48,434 bases of DNA from PXRE01 sp964435625 (lineage in GTDB: Archaea > Halobacteriota > Halobacteria > Halobacteriales > PXRE01): NCBI GenBank assembly GCA_964435625.1, contig CAYTAG010000002.1, positions 1 through 48,434 of the forward strand, read 5' to 3'. Positions 7,900-16,700 of the stretch are shown here, piece after piece. Every line of letters begins with the position of its first letter. Position 1 is the first letter of the stretch. Position numbers and translations under genes: made by a program. The notes beneath the pieces are model-generated. The model was not told the origin of the DNA, searched no databases, and saw only the letters and a list, made by a program, of their open reading frames with translations.

Positions 7900-8985
7900 T
7901 CACTCGTGGAGGACGACCAGGAACCGGCCGGGGAACGTCGCCGCGACCTCGAAGTCGACCTCGCGAGGGTCGCCGTCTTCGGGGTCGAACGTGACCGATC
8001 CCTCGCGCTGGTCGTCGGCCGCGATTCCCGTCCAGGCGACGCCGAGGCCCTCCTCGTCGCGGACGTACTCGCCCAGCGGGGTGCCGGCCAGGTCCTTGGT
8101 CGTCGTGCCGATCAACCCGGCGGCGGCGTCGTTGGCCTCGATGCAGACGCCGCTGTCGTTGACGAACAGCATGGGGTCGTCGGTGGCCTCGAAGACGGCC
8201 TCGAACTGCCGGCGCAACGCCCGCGGGTCCCCCTCCGTCGAGAGCACGTCGTCGAGTTCGCTGAGGTACAGCGAGACGCCGTCGTCGGCCGGGTAGATCC
8301 GCACCTCCAGCCAGGTGAAAAGCGGCGGGTAGAACTCCTCGAAGGTCACCGAACGGTCGCGCTCGACGGCCGCCTCCAGGCGCTCCTGGAAGCGCGTCCC
8401 GATGGCGTCCGGGAACGCCACCCAGAACACCTCCCCGACCAGCTCCGTCGACTCCCGGCCGAACAGGTCCTCGCCGGCGCTGTTGATGTGGGTGATCCGC
8501 CAGTCGTCGTCGAGGCTGACGACCGCGTCGGTGACCCGGGCCAGCAGGTTCCGGAGCCGCTGGTGGGTCCGTTCGGCCTCCTGCTCGGCGCGGCGCTTCT
8601 CGACCGCGGTGACGATCCGGTTGGCCAGCACGTCGAACCCCTCGGGGCCACGGCCCTTGCGGACGTAGTCGGTCACGCCCGCCTGGATCGCCTCGGCGGC
8701 CACCTTCTCGCTGCCCTTGCCGGTCAGCAGGATGAAGGGCAGGTCCGGGTAGTCGTCCCGGATCGCCTGCATGAACTGCAGGCCGTTGCGGCCAGGCATC
8801 TCGTAGTCGCTGACCACGCAGTCGAAGGAATCGTCCAGCTTGCGGATGCCCTCGCGGGCGCTCGTGGCCGTCACGATGGAGAGCCCGTCGTGTTCGGTCT
8901 CGATGTACTCGGCCGCAGTGTCGGCCAGGTTCGGCTCGTCGTCGACGAGCAACACCCGGACGACGCCGCCCGCGAACTCCGCCAT
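7900..8985 (-). CDS. response regulator: receiver domain followed by two PAS domains
   Basis: A 361-residue cytoplasmic signalling protein. Residues 9-130 form a CheY-like receiver: acidic pair DD at 15-16 (LLVDDEPNL), phospho-acceptor Asp60 in CVVSDYEMPG, Thr88 in LLTGKGSEK and Lys110 in DYVRKG. A coiled linker (about 127-150) leads to a first PAS domain (about 150-255, VTDAVVSLDDDWRITHINSA) and a second (about 270-361, FEAVFEATDDPMLFVNDSG). There is no histidine kinase, HTH or GGDEF output, so the protein probably passes a phosphorylation signal by interaction, a common architecture in haloarchaea. The ATG at 8985 is fixed by a TATA-like AATAATA at about 9010-9018 on the same strand. No partner kinase is next to it. 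It is the last core-like gene before the accessory region. Confidence 0.9.
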   Translation of the reverse strand: MAEFAGGVVRVLLVDDEPNLADTAAEYIETEHDGLSIVTATSAREGIRKLDDSFDCVVSDYEMPGRNGLQFMQAIRDDYPDLPFILLTGKGSEKVAAEAIQAGVTDYVRKGRGPEGFDVLANRIVTAVEKRRAEQEAERTHQRLRNLLARVTDAVVSLDDDWRITHINSAGEDLFGRESTELVGEVFWVAFPDAIGTRFQERLEAAVERDRSVTFEEFYPPLFTWLEVRIYPADDGVSLYLSELDDVLSTEGDPRALRRQFEAVFEATDDPMLFVNDSGVCIEANDAAAGLIGTTTKDLAGTPLGEYVRDEEGLGVAWTGIAADDQREGSVTFDPEDGDPREVDFEVAATFPGRFLVVLHE

Positions 8986-9007
8986 CGAGACGCCCTAGGA
9001 ACGGTCG

Positions 9008-9028
9008 GGTATTATTGGTTTGGTAATA
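9008..9028 (-). promoter_or_regulatory. promoter of the response regulator gene, with a short inverted repeat
   Basis: On the minus strand CCAATAATACC lies about 25-30 bases before the ATG at 8985, giving a leaderless transcript. TATTA and TAATA flank TTGGTTTGG, forming a short imperfect inverted repeat around the TATA element. Confidence 0.4.
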
Positions 9029-9330
9029 GGTCGAGCGTGCCGCTGGCCCCCAAGACCGCCCGCCTACCGCCGGGCCGCGGCCACTGCGGCGGCCCCGGCA
9101 CGACGAGCACCGCCGGCCACGCGGTGAACCCGGGCAAGTCGACGCCCGAAGCCGGCTCCGCGGAGACCCTGGGCGTCGGCATCGGTTCGGCGATGCTCAC
9201 GAACGGCAGTCTTCCGTGTTCTGGCCGGTGTCGGATCCGGTACTGGACGTGCCTTGGCTCCGACTTCCCATCTGCTAACTATTTCTACCGATAGTAAACG
9301 GTGTTCGATAGGTCCGAGCTAATTTGAAGA

Positions 9331-9346
9331 CGGTAACGCGTTACCG
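9331..9346. promoter_or_regulatory. perfect 16-bp palindrome upstream of the caspase-like gene
   Basis: CGGTAACGCGTTACCG is identical to its inverse complement. It ends five bases before the TATA element AAGTATTAC (9351-9359), which in turn sits about 27 bases before the leaderless ATG at 9382. The palindrome therefore covers the BRE/upstream side of the promoter, where an activator or repressor dimer could act. The rest of the 8986-9381 gap shows no gene. Confidence 0.6.
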
Positions 9347-9381
9347 AAAAAAGTATTACCCACTCATTAGATAATCCGGCA

Positions 9382-11346
9382 ATGGCCGTTTTTACTACTT
9401 CGGATGGGGATTTTTGCTCGCTAGCCGAGCGGATAGCGGACCACCGCGATGAACCGATACGTACTGACCTCGATGCGATCGGGGACGGTTCACCCGTGGT
9501 TTACGTCCAGCGACCGGACGAGATCGACGGGACCGTTCTCAGAGCACTCCAGAAGCGACAACTCGAAACGGCGAACGAGAGCACCGCGTTCGGGGTCGTG
9601 ACCGGCTACACAGCAGAGCAAGCCCACGACCTGTATTTTTCCGACAGCGTCGAGGACGGCGACGAGGATCACCTGATCCTCTCTCGCCTGGGATGGGACG
9701 ACCGGTTCTCCGACGAACAGGCCACGGTTCTGGAACACGGAGAGATCACCGTCGACGCTCTGGAATCGTACGCGAATACCGACCTCTCGTCGCTTTCCGT
9801 CCTGACGAACGGGTGGGGGTCGATCCACCTCTTTGTCGACGGCGGGTACATCTGTGGGTATCCCGAAAGCGTCTCGCCGAACGACTACCCCGACGCCGTG
9901 CAACCGTACTGCGTTGACGAGCAAGGCGAACGCGACTGTCCGCTTCAGGGGGACCTCTTCACGGTCGAATCGCTGGACGCTGCCCACGTCTTCGTCGACT
10001 CGTGTGTGTCAATGATCGACAACGACGAAACGGGGCTCCCGGTGAGCGTCGGCATGGGCCTACTGAATGGGGCGGACACGCTCATCGGTGGCTACAAAAT
10101 GGGACCGACGGAGCACCAGAACGTCCTGCTCAACTATTCGCTCCTTCGGGCCGGCTACTCGGTTTCCGAACGGTGTTACTTGCTCAACCGGAGTAGCCAC
10201 CAGTCCAAGACGAAATTGTACCCATACGTGGCGTTCGGCCGTCCGGAAAATTCGGTCGAGGACCCCGTTGAGTCCGACAGCACGGCCGAAATATCGACCG
10301 AGAGTACGGGAGACGGCCTGTCCATCGACGTTCACGATGCCAGTGGATACGTCGTGGATTTGACGATCCCTGGTCACCTGATCGAAGGGGAGTTGCGCCG
10401 AGCGTGGGCCAACCCGGGCAGCGGTGCTCCACCGCTCTATCTCCTCTTCGGGGAGGGCGACCATTATCGGCTGTTGTTGTATGGGGAGGGCCCGATGAGC
10501 GACCGGAGTTTCACCCTCTCCGTCGGCCAGTCGCTTCCCTCCCAACCGACGGAGGAGATGCTGTTCGATAGTGTCACTGCCGCGATGGCCAACGACTGGA
10601 TGAACGTCAGCGACAAGAAAACGAAAGAACAGTACGACAACTTCACGAACCGCGTCGCGAATCTCGTCCAGCTAAAGCGGGACGCGAGGTTCGACCTGTT
10701 TTCCGGCAAAGAGTACCGAAACGACGTGGACGACATCGCCGGGGACATGGAGCGGATTCACGAGGCGCTCCATCCGATTCTTGCGGGGGCGAGGCCGCTC
10801 TCACACCTGTACGCCTCCAAGATGATCGAACGCGAAATTACCGTGTCCGACCGGAGGTGTTGGGAGTGTGATCGCCGACTGTTCGTCAAGGAGGCCACCA
10901 CGGTTTCGGGAACATTCTCCAGAGCGATCGGGAACTGCCCGAAGTGCGGGCAACGATTCGACGTTCCGATCGTCGACGGCGAACTGCGCCTCCCGTATCC
11001 CGTCGTCAGAGGTGAATCCAACGGGTTAGACGAGGATGCGACCATCACGATCGAGTTCCAGAATCCCACCGATTCCAGGATGTTGACGACAGTATTCCCG
11101 ACGGTCAAGCCACTGGACGCCGAAGAATTGATTTCCGAGCGATACATCCAGCCCGAATCGGTCACCGCCGAGCTGGACGGCAGGGAGACGATGACCGCCT
11201 CCTTCGAATTCTCCAGCGAGGTCGTCTACGATACTGACTACGTCGTGTACGGATACGCCATCGGGAACCTCTGGCCGTACCTGGGGATCGGCATGTTGCG
11301 AGCCGGCAAAAAGCGTGGGTTCAAGCCGTCGTCCGTCCTCCGCTAA
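9382..11346 (+). CDS. unknown protein with possible caspase-fold (C25/CHAT-like) domain and C-terminal zinc ribbon
   Basis: A 654-residue protein that I do not recognise by name. The first 290 residues show a pattern like caspase-fold cysteine peptidases. A hydrophobic strand ends in GWGSIHLFVDGG (candidate catalytic His149), and about 60 residues later a strand ends in AHVFVDSCVSM (candidate catalytic Cys208). GMGLLNGADTLIGGYKM follows, reminiscent of the segment after the catalytic Cys in CHAT, gingipain and caspase proteins. Cys177 and Cys186 lie between the two. Residues about 305-470 are a mixed domain without known motif. CWECDRR at 493-496 and CPKCGQRF at 519-522 form a rubredoxin-like zinc ribbon, and a beta-rich C-terminus follows with a hydrophobic stretch near 630. 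No signal peptide is visible. The gene is monocistronic, with its own regulated-looking promoter, and a MATE exporter lies downstream. The peptidase idea is inference; the zinc ribbon is clear. Confidence 0.62.
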   Translation: MAVFTTSDGDFCSLAERIADHRDEPIRTDLDAIGDGSPVVYVQRPDEIDGTVLRALQKRQLETANESTAFGVVTGYTAEQAHDLYFSDSVEDGDEDHLILSRLGWDDRFSDEQATVLEHGEITVDALESYANTDLSSLSVLTNGWGSIHLFVDGGYICGYPESVSPNDYPDAVQPYCVDEQGERDCPLQGDLFTVESLDAAHVFVDSCVSMIDNDETGLPVSVGMGLLNGADTLIGGYKMGPTEHQNVLLNYSLLRAGYSVSERCYLLNRSSHQSKTKLYPYVAFGRPENSVEDPVESDSTAEISTESTGDGLSIDVHDASGYVVDLTIPGHLIEGELRRAWANPGSGAPPLYLLFGEGDHYRLLLYGEGPMSDRSFTLSVGQSLPSQPTEEMLFDSVTAAMANDWMNVSDKKTKEQYDNFTNRVANLVQLKRDARFDLFSGKEYRNDVDDIAGDMERIHEALHPILAGARPLSHLYASKMIEREITVSDRRCWECDRRLFVKEATTVSGTFSRAIGNCPKCGQRFDVPIVDGELRLPYPVVRGESNGLDEDATITIEFQNPTDSRMLTTVFPTVKPLDAEELISERYIQPESVTAELDGRETMTASFEFSSEVVYDTDYVVYGYAIGNLWPYLGIGMLRAGKKRGFKPSSVLR

Positions 11347-11731
11347 GCCACACTGGTTGCGTAGCGGGAGAGAGCGGTTCCTGGAGTATCGCCCGTCGCT
11401 CGTGGCTCTCCTGTGCGGCTTCGGTCGGGCGCCCCAACAGCGGGGCGGGTACTGGCCGAAGTAGACACCGCGTCCCTGGAGGATGACCGGGCGTGCGACC
11501 GGACGGCCGTCGTCCCCCGACCCGCCGGGAACGCCAGTTTGTCATCCCGACGGCTGCCTCCCTGCACGGTCCGTATTTCGGAGATAGCTGCAGCAGAGAA
11601 CGTGGGATTTATAATCTGCGAATCGGAATGAAGTATAGCCGAAGGGAAGGTGTAAGAAGTGCCATCGAACCCTCGTTCATTTCTCCTAAAGAACGAGCAG
11701 CGGCTCGTCGAACCTCGGGTCTGGTAACGTT
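11347..11731. other. 385-bp gap, promoter candidate only
   Basis: No convincing gene. GATTTATAATC at about 11606-11616 is a good TATA candidate and would give the MATE gene a leader of about 95 bases; nothing closer to its ATG looks like a promoter. The first half (11347-11560) has short open frames on both strands but none with haloarchaeal composition. Confidence 0.4.
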
Positions 11732-13159
11732 ATGGGATGGTTCGACCTCACCCCGGAAGAGATTACTGAGGGCCCGATTCCGCGCGCACTCATCGTCCTC
11801 ACAGCTCCGATGCTGGTGCAGAACATGGTCCACGTCGCCCAGCAGGTGATCGACCTCTACTGGGTTGGGCGCTATAGTAGCCAGGCCGTCGCGGCGATCG
11901 GGCTCGCCTCGCCCGTCGTATGGTTCCTCCTGTCGAGTACGATAACGGGAGCCTTTGTCGGCACACAGGTGCTCGTCTCCCAGCGAGTGGGGGCCGACGA
12001 CACGCGTGCTGCTCGGAGCGCCGCGTTCACGGGGCTGTTGTTGACGAGCACCCTCGGTATCGGCATCGGTCTCGTCTTGTATTTCAACATCGGCTGGTTG
12101 CTCAGCCTCGTCACGAGTTTGCGTCCAGAAACGGTCGACAGCGGCGTGCCGCGACTCGCTACCGAATATATCGAGGTAATCGCGCTTGGTATCGTCTTCG
12201 CCGGACTGAGCGACGTCATCGAGGCCGCGTTTCTCGGATGGGGCGATTCGCGGGCGGCCCTCTATATGAACGTCACCGGGGTACTCGTCAATATCGGACT
12301 CGATCCGATATTGATCTTTGGCGCCGGTCCGATCCCGGGATTTGGGATACAAGGCGCGGCACTAGCGACCGTCGTGGGATACGCCGCGGGCTTTCTGGTA
12401 GGTGCAGTACTCGTTGCTCGGGGACGCGCTGGCGGGATCTACTCGTGGGCCACCGCGAGAATTAACCCTGGCGACGTGCGTGAGTTCATCGACATCGGTC
12501 TTCCCAAGGCCGTGCAAGGTGGCGCCGCGACGAGTGGAAAACTGGTGATGGTAACCGTCGTTTTTGCGGCCGCGGGTGCGCCCGGATTAGCAGCATATAC
12601 TGTTGGCTCCCGGGTCGGTTCAATCGCGTTGCGGGTGGCAATGTCCTTGAATCACGCCGCCCAGAGCATCGTCGGCCAGAACCTCGGTGCAGGTTACCCG
12701 CAACGCGCGGCCGACACCACGTGGATCGGTGCCGGGGCGGCAGCCGGCACGCTCGGGGTCATTGGTATCGGTCAGTGGGTCGCCCCCGCCTCCATCACGC
12801 TTTTCATCGCCCCGGAACTCGACGGCCGGTCGTTCGTCCTCGCTATCGCGTGCCTCCGAATTTTTGCTATCGGGTATCCGGTGAACGGGGCACTGTCGTT
12901 GATCAAAGCTGGCCTGGACGGAGCACGCCGGACGAAGACGACGATGGTGGCTTCGCTGGCCAAAACGTGGTTTCTTCAGATACCGATGGCGATATTCGGC
13001 GGGGTCGTGCTCGGATTCGGCGCGTTCGGCGTCTTCTGGGCTCGGACGATTTCTATATTCGTCGTCGCTATCAGTCTCGGTGGCTATTATCTCTACATGA
13101 TTAACGACGGTCTGTACGAACGCGCAGCGCAAACAACTGATACGCCGTCGAGTGACTGA
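11732..13159 (+). CDS. MATE family efflux transporter
   Basis: A 475-residue integral membrane protein with about 12 hydrophobic helices in two related halves, as in MATE exporters (Na+- or H+-driven extrusion of organic cations and other small molecules). Landmarks are ALIVLTAPMLVQNMVHVAQQVIDLYWVGRYSSQAVAAIGLASPV in helices 1-2, FVGTQVLVSQRVGADDTRAAR in the first loop and AVQGGAATSGKLV at the start of the second half. MSLNHAAQSIVGQNLGAGYPQRAADT marks the second-half counterpart. The length is normal. The substrate is unknown. The gene stands alone, downstream of the caspase-like gene and upstream of about 1.1 kb of sequence with no clear gene, so it could export a product of the accessory region or be an independent resistance pump. 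Confidence 0.93.
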   Translation: MGWFDLTPEEITEGPIPRALIVLTAPMLVQNMVHVAQQVIDLYWVGRYSSQAVAAIGLASPVVWFLLSSTITGAFVGTQVLVSQRVGADDTRAARSAAFTGLLLTSTLGIGIGLVLYFNIGWLLSLVTSLRPETVDSGVPRLATEYIEVIALGIVFAGLSDVIEAAFLGWGDSRAALYMNVTGVLVNIGLDPILIFGAGPIPGFGIQGAALATVVGYAAGFLVGAVLVARGRAGGIYSWATARINPGDVREFIDIGLPKAVQGGAATSGKLVMVTVVFAAAGAPGLAAYTVGSRVGSIALRVAMSLNHAAQSIVGQNLGAGYPQRAADTTWIGAGAAAGTLGVIGIGQWVAPASITLFIAPELDGRSFVLAIACLRIFAIGYPVNGALSLIKAGLDGARRTKTTMVASLAKTWFLQIPMAIFGGVVLGFGAFGVFWARTISIFVVAISLGGYYLYMINDGLYERAAQTTDTPSSD

Positions 13160-13217
13160 ACCCAGCAGGTCATCCGCTCGGTCGGAAGACGAAACCGATC
13201 CATCCCCACAGCGATCG

Positions 13218-13301
13218 ATGTCCATCACAAGCCTAGACGAGTTGGGTGACGCTGCCCTTACGGACTGCGACGTCGTCATCGAGTTTCTCGACGACGCCTG
13301 A
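13218..13301 (+). CDS. possible 27-residue acidic peptide
   Basis: ATG at 13218 opens a frame that begins MSITSLDELGDAAL, contains one Cys and ends in FLDDA before TGA. Its acidic composition is haloarchaeal in style. There is no Shine-Dalgarno and no obvious TATA element at the right distance, so it may equally be the remnant of a longer gene. It is recorded because it lies between an exporter gene and an accessory cluster. Confidence 0.22.
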   Translation: MSITSLDELGDAALTDCDVVIEFLDDA

Positions 13302-13499
13302 CCGGCAACAGCCGCCGGGTGTGGTCGGTCGACGAACCAAAAAGAGAGGCCGACGTCGTGGGTCGATAGCGTCGTCCTTGGTCATCCGGGTCGACCGGTG
13401 ACAGCCTCGTCGCTTCCGAGGACGATCCGAGCGAGGAACGGGTCGCTGCATTTCCCCACTTGATCTGCGAACCGACCCGAACTCCGTCGATTTCACGTT

Positions 13500-13685
13500 T
13501 TGTCGCATCGTTTCCCACTGCATCGACGCGCTTCTGTTCACAAGTTCTACGGGCCCTTTCTGGTGGACGACTTCGTCCCAGTCGAACCAGGCGAGGGACG
13601 TACAGCGGTGTGGCTGCTCGCCGCCGGGAGACCCATCACGTGCGACGAATGGCGAGGTCTCGTTGCTGCACGCAACAACACCTGA
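13500..13685 (+). CDS. short open frame, probably a gene remnant
   Basis: A 61-codon frame. Residues from about 15 (FYGPFLVDDFVPVEPGEG) to the end (CDEWRGLVAARNNT) read like the C-terminus of a real acidic protein, while the first 14 residues are basic and probably out of frame. I do not recognise the family. It is best treated as the decayed tail of a gene. Confidence 0.2.
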   Translation: MSHRFPLHRRASVHKFYGPFLVDDFVPVEPGEGRTAVWLLAAGRPITCDEWRGLVAARNNT

Positions 13686-14248
13686 GACGGACGTTTTCGC
13701 GTGGCGTTGCTAAAGTTGAAAAGCGACTCGAACTCGTGGAGAACGTCTGTCACTAGTCAACCGTAATCGGCAACATCGACCGTTGCCGGACGTTAATGCC
13801 CGTATACCGTTCGAAGCAGAATACATCCAGTATCACGACGTGCACCCTCAGGATCCCCTCGGTGGCCGCTTGAAGAATTCGATTTTACGATGACCTCGTA
13901 TGAATGTGGCGTTCGCCATTTGTGGATCACCTCCGTTGGACCGTGTTTCGGACCCTAGTTACGAAGTGGATGATAATTACTTTTACGGTCACAGGACGGT
14001 GCCGTTCCGACTTCCGGTGACCCTTGTTTTCGTACTAGTTTCTACCATGAAACAAACCAGGATTCTCCCTGAGGTAAACGTTCTGTTACTCGTTCCTGAT
14101 CACTCGCTTGGATTCTTCGTGGGGACGCCAATCCCGTTTCTTCCAGGAGGTCACAAACGTCATCCGGGCACCCGGCGTGCCCGTTCTCGTCACCTCTGGG
14201 GAATATCGAATATACTAATATCTTGGTCTCCGCGTATCGACGTAAAAT

Positions 14249-15052
14249 ATGAACATCGGTGTGATATCGGACGAGGTCGGTACTACCGACGAAATACTCG
14301 ACTTCGCGCGGCGAACGGACATCGACCACGTCGAAGTGCGAATGCTCGATGGAGACAACGTCGCGAACGTCTCGCTGGAGACCGTCGAAGCAGTAGCGAC
14401 CCGGTTCGACGAAGCCGGTCTCGACGTCCCTTGCGTCGCGAGTCCGATTCTGAAAACGTCGCTCTCCGGTGGTGACGACAACCCCTCCGAGTACGTGAAC
14501 TATGATGCCCAATTCAGCGTCTCGGAGCAGGCGGAACTCGCGAGGAATATTGGCGAGAAGGCCAGCGTTCTCGGCGCCGACTACGTTCGCATCTTCTCTG
14601 GATGGAACGAGGATTGCGACTGGGAAGAGGAGTTACCGCCCCTGCTGGAGTCGGTCGCATCCATCCTGTCCGAATACGGATTACGCCCGCTTCTCGAACT
14701 CGACCACATGTGCAACGTGACGACGTACGAGCAATACGAACGAGAGAGTGAACGTGTGTCAGGTAACGTGGGCGTCCTCCTCGACCCCGGCAACTACGTT
14801 CTCTCCGGCCGGGACGACGTACTTGCGGAGGTCGATCGGGCCGGCGAGAGCGTGACTCACGTCCACGTCAAAGACGCCGCCGCCGGGGAGTGCATGCCGC
14901 TCGGGGAGGGCGATATACCGTATAGGGAACTCTTCGAACGGTTGGACGAGTACGGTGTCGGGTCCGTTTCATTGGAGGCACTGAACGTGGACGTGGAGAT
15001 GGAATCCGAGGTCCGGACGCTGGTGGAGTTACTCCCGGATACTCCGCAGTAA
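14249..15052 (+). CDS. sugar phosphate isomerase/epimerase (xylose-isomerase-like TIM barrel)
   Basis: A 267-residue TIM-barrel protein of the AP-endonuclease-2/IolE-IolI superfamily. The opening MNIGVISDEVGTT and FARRTDIDHVEVRML are typical of strand 1 and 2. Metal-ligand style positions follow: ELDHMCNVTTYEQYE (about 151-165), NVGVLLDPGNYV (about 172-183), THVHVKDAAAGECMPLGEGDIPY (about 205-228) and VSLEAL near the C-terminus. Such enzymes isomerise, epimerise or dehydrate sugars, inosols or keto-acids with a divalent metal. The specific reaction is not readable. It has its own promoter (TATA at about 14211). Its last 24 bases overlap the end of the convergent oxidoreductase gene, and the two may act on the same carbohydrate. 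Confidence 0.85.
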   Translation: MNIGVISDEVGTTDEILDFARRTDIDHVEVRMLDGDNVANVSLETVEAVATRFDEAGLDVPCVASPILKTSLSGGDDNPSEYVNYDAQFSVSEQAELARNIGEKASVLGADYVRIFSGWNEDCDWEEELPPLLESVASILSEYGLRPLLELDHMCNVTTYEQYERESERVSGNVGVLLDPGNYVLSGRDDVLAEVDRAGESVTHVHVKDAAAGECMPLGEGDIPYRELFERLDEYGVGSVSLEALNVDVEMESEVRTLVELLPDTPQ

Positions 15053-16054
15053 CCGGAGGACGTCGATACTCTTTCCGATTGACATTTCCTGGCGGTCCCC
15101 CGTCGTCCCTTTGCCGGCGATAACGCGGTCGAGGTGGCGACCGAGACTGTCGTCGTGAACGATCCACTCGCGATGCTCGTCCGCCATTTCGACCGTGACT
15201 CTCCCTTGGGGCCGTTCGATTCCGGGGACCGGTTCGAATTCGCCGGTGATCGTGACGTCGCCGTCGGCGATCTTCGCGATACGATGTCGCGTCTCCGAAG
15301 CCGGACTGATGAACGTACCGTCGGAAAGTAATCCGTTCGTGGACGTGTAGAGATGTGCATCGACCTCCCCAGAGGTTAGTGTCGCCTGTGCCAGCCCTTG
15401 CGTTGGTCTCTCGATAGCCGTAAGTTGAAACGACAACTCCACCGACGTCTTAACGTCCCAGTGCCTGGGTTCGATACCGGTGAGTTGTGTCAGTATCGCT
15501 ATGATATGCGGTCCTTCGTACCCCCAGATCCCCCACTCCAGATCGACGAAACGATCCGATAGATTGTCCATGTACCTGTTCTTACAGAACGATATGGAGA
15601 TTTCCGGATCCGAGACACCGTACATATCACGGACCTCGATCATTTTTTCTACAATCCTCGAGGATCGATAGTTTTCGTTCACGAACACGTCGTTCGAGTG
15701 AGCCTCCACCAGTTCTTCGATCCGTTCGATGGCGTCGGGAACACAGAGGGGTTTCTCGACGAGGATAGGCTTCGAGGGAAAAGTTCGGCTGACTTTCTCG
15801 AACACCTCGTGGTGGAGATCGGTCGGGACGGCGATGTCGACGAGATCGAAATCGTCGTCAGATATCGCGTCGATCCCTTCGTACACGGGGACGTCTTCCG
15901 GCATTTTGTCGGACTCCTTCTCGACCACCGCACCCACCTTGACCCTGTCGGGATAGCAGTCCCGGTGCATCCGCCCGGCTGCCCCGTACCCGATCAAGAG
16001 TACTCGTTGCTTGTTGCCCACGCTCAGTTGGGCCTGTGTCCGATTAGAAGCCAT
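15029..16054 (-). CDS. Gfo/Idh/MocA family NAD(P)-dependent oxidoreductase
   Basis: A 341-residue dehydrogenase. After a variable N-terminus, VLLIGYGAAGRMHRDCYPD (about 19-37) is the Rossmann glycine motif. LVDIAVPTDLHHEVFEKV and the near-invariant family motif LVEKPL (about 97-102) follow, then FVNENYRSSRIVEKM. The C-terminal half is the alpha/beta substrate domain (LEWGIWGYEGPHIIAIL carrying the catalytic-helix His). Enzymes of this group oxidise or reduce sugars, inositols and cyclic polyols, which suits the neighbouring TIM-barrel isomerase. The two genes converge and overlap by 24 bases, so they are not one operon, but a joint role is plausible. No further specificity can be given. Confidence 0.87.
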   Translation of the reverse strand: MASNRTQAQLSVGNKQRVLLIGYGAAGRMHRDCYPDRVKVGAVVEKESDKMPEDVPVYEGIDAISDDDFDLVDIAVPTDLHHEVFEKVSRTFPSKPILVEKPLCVPDAIERIEELVEAHSNDVFVNENYRSSRIVEKMIEVRDMYGVSDPEISISFCKNRYMDNLSDRFVDLEWGIWGYEGPHIIAILTQLTGIEPRHWDVKTSVELSFQLTAIERPTQGLAQATLTSGEVDAHLYTSTNGLLSDGTFISPASETRHRIAKIADGDVTITGEFEPVPGIERPQGRVTVEMADEHREWIVHDDSLGRHLDRVIAGKGTTGDRQEMSIGKSIDVLRLLRSIRE

Positions 16055-16411
16055 CGTATCTGCTATAGTGTCTAATCTCTATCCTACATTATAAAAATTC
16101 GGTCCTGGCTCGAATTGATATATAGACAAGAGCTGTCTTATCCACGCGCTCAGAGCACGTATTAGGGGAAATGATGACGCTGGGGTCCGAGTCGGCAGCG
16201 CAGTTGCCCACGGAAACTAGTCCGAAGGCACTCGACCGACTCACGGCGGCGCTGTCACCGACGACGGGTCTACGTGACTATCTCACGCCATTATCGCTTT
16301 CCGACGGTAGGTACGAACCGTTTCGCCAGTGCGAGTTCTGACCCGGGGGATTCCGGATGACCCACCGTAGTTCATCGACGCGGAACTCGACTACAGTCGG
16401 CAGCGGCCTGC

Positions 16412-16558
16412 TTCTCGTCCACCCACCGGCCACTCCCCGAATTGAATCCGGTAGAGCTCTGCTGGGAACGTCTCGAAGCCGGTCGTGCATCTCCGCTTTC
16501 CCTCACTGAAAAGGGCGTGGCGCAGTACCTGAAAATTCCCAGAGGAACTCCGGACTGA
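16412..16558 (+). pseudogene. remnant of an IS630-type (DDE) transposase, C-terminal end
   Basis: In the frame ending at the TGA at 16556-16558 the sequence reads THRPLPELNPVELCWERLE and ends KIPRGTPD. PELNPVExxWxxL is the conserved motif around the last catalytic acid of IS630/Tc1-type transposases. Upstream of it the reading frame loses similarity and no start is present, so this is a fossil. It differs from the better-preserved element at 33889-34964, whose equivalent motif is DPNPVEECWRQLK, and must come from a separate insertion. Confidence 0.6.
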
Positions 16559-16693
16559 AATGTGATAGGCGTCGGCGATGAGAGTTAGGATTCGCCCCCG
16601 GCGGACGGGGGTATGGCGTCGGATACCGATGGCGGCCTTGACGATCTGGCCATCGGCCGGCTGTCGTCTTCGTCTCTCCAAGAAATAACAAAC

Positions 16694-16700
16694 TTTATAA
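16694..16700 (+). promoter_or_regulatory. TATA box for the SAM synthetase gene
   Basis: TTTATAA in an AT-rich patch, 39-45 bases before the ATG at 16739, predicting a leader of about 15 bases. Confidence 0.45.

Larger units (their letters stand above)
13160..14248. other. 1.09-kb region without a secure gene; decayed sequence
   Basis: Only short open frames are seen. The best are a 27-codon frame at 13218-13301 and a 61-codon frame at 13500-13685. From 13690 to 14200 codon structure is lost on both strands. TATACTAATA at 14211-14220 is a TATA element placed about 30 bases before the next gene. The look is of decayed mobile or host sequence at an accessory-region junction. Confidence 0.45.
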
